Assembly: GCA_027011225.1 (NCBI GenBank)
Contig: JALVAK010000143.1
Span: forward strand, 1-57,941
DNA length: 57,941 bases
Direction: 5' to 3'
DNA from: Nautiliaceae bacterium
Lineage (GTDB): Bacteria > Campylobacterota > Campylobacteria > Campylobacterales > Nautiliaceae
The translations under genes were made by a program, and so were the position numbers. The stretch's first letter is position 1; every line of letters begins with the position of its first letter. Of the stretch, positions 56,602 through 57,941 are shown piece by piece. Below the pieces are notes generated by a model, which did not search any database, was not told the origin of the DNA, and saw only the letters and a list, made by a program, of their open reading frames with translations.

Positions 56602-57941
56602 TGAAAATTTTGATGTTATTAATTCCATTTATTTTATTAGCTACAGGTGTAAATATTAGTGTAAATAAAAAAACTCTATATTCAGGGCAAGAGCTTATCA
56701 TAACACTAAGTGCAGAAGGAGAAAATATTAAATTCCCAAATATTCAAGAAATTGAGGGAAATACAATTATAGGCACTTCCACATCTGATAATATAAGCAT
56801 TATCAATGGAAAAATGAAAGAAACAATTACAAAATCATATATCTTATATCCAAAAAAAAGTTTTACAATACCCTCATTTGATGTGTATATAAACGGAAAA
56901 ATATATAAAACAAAACCAATAAAAATACAAGTTCTCACACCTAAACAAACAAAAGGAGATTTCGAGCTTGATATAAATATCTCAAAAAATAATCTTTATT
57001 TAGGTGAAAATGCCATCTTAAAACTTACCTTTATAAAAAAAGCTGACGCTGAATCTATTCAAATCCAAAGACCTTATATTAAAAATTTCTTTTTAAAAGA
57101 GATAAATTCCACAGAAATAACAAAAAATAAGCAAGATATAATTCATTACAATTTTTTAATCATACCTCAAAAAAGCGGAAAATATAAAGTAGGTCCTCTG
57201 ATAGCTAAAATAGGAAAATTAGTCAAAATAAATACTGATAATTTTATAAAAATTGCAAGTTTAAAATATCAAAACATCTATTCAAATAAACTTAATATCA
57301 ATGTAAAACCAATACCAAAAAATTCAATTTTTGGAGATTTTAACATTTCAATAAAAAGTAAAAATGAAATAAAAGCAAACGAGCCTAATAATGTTACTCT
57401 AAAAATTTCTGGATGCGGGGATTTTTATTCTATTGAGCCTTTTAATTTAAATATTGATAATACTACCATTTACAAAAGAAAACCAAAGCTAAATTTATCT
57501 ATAAAAAATAATAAGTTATGTGGAGTATACACTCAAACTTTTAGTATTATTGCAAATAATAATTATGTTATTCCTTCAATTAAGCTAAAAACTTTTAATG
57601 GTAAAATTCATACTATATCTACTCCTAAAATTTATGTAAAAGTTAAAAATCCTATAAAATCCGAAAATATAACTTATACAAAAACTTCCGATAATAAATT
57701 AAATTTAAAATTCATCATTCTTATATCTTTAATTTCACTTATTGTAGGAATAGTAATAGGAATTTTATTTTTAAAAGCTTATAATTATTTAAAAAACTCT
57801 GAATATACAAAAATCAAAAAAGCTAATGAAAAAGAGCTATTAAATATTTTAAAAAAATATGAAGAAAATAAAAAAATAAAAGAGATAATGCAAAAAATTG
57901 AAGAAAACATCTATAAAAATGCAAAAAATAAAATCAACAAA
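56601..57941 (+). CDS. BatD-like oxygen-tolerance protein, GTG start, truncated by window edge
   Basis: Signal peptide, ...VNISVNKKTLYSGQELIITLSAEG..., LYLGENAILKLTF repeats, C-terminal TM; open to window end. Confidence 0.82.
   Translation, partial: MKILMLLIPFILLATGVNISVNKKTLYSGQELIITLSAEGENIKFPNIQEIEGNTIIGTSTSDNISIINGKMKETITKSYILYPKKSFTIPSFDVYINGKIYKTKPIKIQVLTPKQTKGDFELDINISKNNLYLGENAILKLTFIKKADAESIQIQRPYIKNFFLKEINSTEITKNKQDIIHYNFLIIPQKSGKYKVGPLIAKIGKLVKINTDNFIKIASLKYQNIYSNKLNINVKPIPKNSIFGDFNISIKSKNEIKANEPNNVTLKISGCGDFYSIEPFNLNIDNTTIYKRKPKLNLSIKNNKLCGVYTQTFSIIANNNYVIPSIKLKTFNGKIHTISTPKIYVKVKNPIKSENITYTKTSDNKLNLKFIILISLISLIVGIVIGILFLKAYNYLKNSEYTKIKKANEKELLNILKKYEENKKIKEIMQKIEENIYKNAKNKINK

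Overview
AT-rich 57.9-kb chromosomal window, most likely from an anaerobic or microaerophilic thermophilic Campylobacterota (Nautiliales-like: Caminibacter/Nautilia/Lebetimonas). The lineage is inferred from gene content, not a database search. Most of the window is ordinary core genome: heme biosynthesis (hemN-C-B-E-A), CcsBA cytochrome c maturation, a flagellar block (fliY-fliM-fliA-flhG-flhF), folK/pepQ/aroQ, ftsK, flgL, xseA, alr, rpsF-ssb-rpsR, gap, a pqi/MCE transport cluster, four tRNAs (Asp-Val-Glu-Lys) and a MoxR/Bat operon. The accessory-metabolism centre (about 8.9-24.7 kb) looks like an integrated nitrate-ammonification module: a NapC/NrfH-type tetraheme cytochrome, a histidine kinase/OmpR-type regulator co-oriented with modABC, napAGHBFLD, an octaheme HAO-like cytochrome, and a small cytochrome/lipoprotein/ccdA cluster. 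Main new observations: (1) a 16-bp tandem direct repeat with 11-bp period (RGCACTTWTKARRCAC) upstream of the tetraheme cytochrome, in the modA/napA intergenic region, and upstream of hao. It is a candidate operator for the OmpR-type regulator encoded between the first two sites. (2) A highly structured modA leader resembling a Moco-type riboswitch, preceded by a consensus sigma70 promoter, that would place modABC and the two-component system under cofactor control. (3) A 10-bp inverted repeat whose 3' arm overlaps the hao Shine-Dalgarno. (4) A structured rpsF leader, a 5'-terminal hairpin on the tRNA operon transcript, and an interrupted small ORF. No CRISPR arrays, prophage or rRNA were seen.
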